Below, one piece after another: positions 4,109 to 5,214 of a DNA stretch of 5,214 nucleotides. Source of the stretch: Smithellaceae bacterium (lineage in GTDB: Bacteria; Desulfobacterota; Syntrophia; Syntrophales; JAQULV01); the NCBI GenBank assembly GCA_028718405.1, contig JAQULV010000134.1:1-5214 (forward strand). The letters run 5' to 3'. Below the pieces are notes generated by a model. It saw only the letters and a list, made by a program, of their open reading frames with translations. It was not told the DNA's origin and searched no databases. The position numbers were made by a program, and so were the translations under genes. How positions within the stretch are numbered: the stretch's first letter is position 1; every line of letters starts with the position of its first letter.

Positions 4109-5214
4109 TCATTTCTTCCGTGCTGATGCCAACATTTCACGGGCATGGGCCTTGGCCTTCTCGGTCAGCTCGATGCCCCCCAACATGCGGGTTATTTCTT
4201 CCAATCTCTCTTCCGCGGACAGAAGATCCATCTGCGTGATAGTTCTTCCCCCCACTACCTGTTTCACAACGCGGTAGTGCCTGTCGGCAAAACAGGCGAT
4301 CTGCGGCAGATGAGTTATGCAGATGATCTGATGGTTTCCTGAGACGTCCTTAATCTTGTCCCCAACAACCTCAGCCGTCGCACCACCTATACCGCTGTCG
4401 ACCTCATCGAAGATCACCGTACCTACGGAAGCCGTTTTAGCCAATACATTCTTCATTGCGAGGACTATGCGGGAAAGCTCCCCTCCAGACGCGATACGAT
4501 TCAATGGCTTCAAATCTTCCCCTACATTGGTCGAAAGATAGAACTCCAAACTGTCCATCCCTTTGGCGTTCAGTTGCGGTTCGCTGTCCGCTGCAGGCTC
4601 TCCCCAAAACCGGACTTCAAATCGGGAATCAGCCATCCTTAGGTCTTTAAGTTCCCCCTCGATAGCCTTCGCCAATCTCCGTGCAGTTTCCTTTCTTTTC
4701 CCTGAGAGGCTCCGCGCTTGTATGATCAGCTTTTCCTTCTTCTCGAGTATGACGGCTGAGATACGCTCTATCTCATCTTGGAGAGAATGCAGGTCGGCCA
4801 GTTCGTTTTCAAGTTCCTCGTTCTTCTGCAAAACGGCCTCAATCGTTCCGCCATGCTTACGCTTCAGATTTGTTAGCTGTTCGAGTCGGTTGTCCACCTG
4901 TTCGAGCCGCTCGGAATCGAATGACAGACCGTTGGCATAATCCCTCAAACCGAAGGCAGCCTCTTCCAACTGATAATAGACGCTCTCCAATACATCGACG
5001 GATACGGCGAGCGATGGATCAATCTTTCTGATCTCCTCAATAGCCCCAGTAACTTTCTTCAGGAGGTCGAGGATGGCTCCATCTTGACTGTATAGAATTT
5101 GGTGGGCTCCATGGGCATGATCCAGCAGTTTCTGCGCGTTAATAAGAATGGTCTTTTCCCGTTGCAGCAACTTATCCTCATCCGCCTTTAGATCTGCGGC
5201 TGAAATCTCCTTTA
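4109..5214 (-). CDS. recN: DNA repair protein RecN, C-terminal two thirds (runs off right edge)
   Basis: RecN is an SMC-like ATPase that acts early in double-strand break repair, holding or mobilising broken DNA ends for RecA. The window holds the last 367 residues of a protein usually about 550-570 long; the N-terminal Walker A half lies beyond 5214. The open frame extends to the edge and reads EISAADLKADEDK at the cut, the typical RecN segment before the coiled coil. Charged coiled-coil helices cover about 5170-4630. The ATPase half then shows ASGGELSR (ABC signature, 4492-4469), VIFDEVDSGIGG (Walker B and D-loop, about 4417-4382) and CITHLPQIA (H-loop, about 4321-4295). All catalytic motifs in view are intact. 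The stop is TGA at 4111-4109, with the argA-like start 40 bases downstream. Many proteobacterial recN genes are LexA-controlled, but the promoter is outside the window. Confidence 0.97.
   Translation of the reverse strand, partial: KEISAADLKADEDKLLQREKTILINAQKLLDHAHGAHQILYSQDGAILDLLKKVTGAIEEIRKIDPSLAVSVDVLESVYYQLEEAAFGLRDYANGLSFDSERLEQVDNRLEQLTNLKRKHGGTIEAVLQKNEELENELADLHSLQDEIERISAVILEKKEKLIIQARSLSGKRKETARRLAKAIEGELKDLRMADSRFEVRFWGEPAADSEPQLNAKGMDSLEFYLSTNVGEDLKPLNRIASGGELSRIVLAMKNVLAKTASVGTVIFDEVDSGIGGATAEVVGDKIKDVSGNHQIICITHLPQIACFADRHYRVVKQVVGGRTITQMDLLSAEERLEEITRMLGGIELTEKAKAHAREMLASARKK

Noticed and set aside
4563..4940. A 125-codon plus-strand frame antisense to recN
   Set aside because: Its serine/phenylalanine-rich composition is what the reverse of the recN coiled-coil coding would give; no independent signal.

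Overview
The window looks like a piece of chromosome from an anaerobic, Gram-negative bacterium of roughly 50 % GC, most likely a deltaproteobacterium (Desulfobacterota/Syntrophales-like). This placement is an inference. It rests on the recN plus short ArgA-type acetyltransferase arrangement, a radical SAM/SPASM protein resembling the AhbD/NirJ haem enzymes, and the general look of the proteins. No rRNA, tRNA, CRISPR array, insertion sequence or phage gene is visible.

Left part (1-924): the minus strand carries the first 28 codons of trpS, cut by the window edge. It has its own SD sequence and a plausible sigma70-type promoter. Upstream of it, also on the minus strand, is a complete 90-residue HU-family DNA-binding protein gene ending in a strong intrinsic terminator, so HU and trpS appear to be separate transcription units. 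The 294 bases between HU and the next gene hold no convincing gene, but they contain several hairpins, dyads and A/T tracts that probably regulate the divergent HU and ubiA-like transcripts.

Middle part (925-3061): a plus-strand two-gene unit with a 7-base gap. The first gene encodes a UbiA-superfamily membrane prenyltransferase with MenA-like motifs. The second encodes a radical SAM/SPASM protein whose body closely resembles the haem/siroheme-processing enzymes AhbD and NirJ, but with an added hydrophobic N-terminal region. This pair is the most interesting content: a radical SAM enzyme apparently coupled to a membrane prenyltransferase, with no obvious textbook pathway.

Right part (3071-5214): a minus-strand series running recN (3' two thirds, cut by the right edge), a short ArgA-type GNAT acetyltransferase, and the ruin of a DUF218/YdcF/ElyC-family envelope protein. 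The ruin is detected only by piecing together segments in different frames. It has frameshifts, an in-frame stop and an internal deletion of roughly 90 codons, and it converges on the radical SAM gene. The region would otherwise look like 548 bases of empty intergenic DNA.
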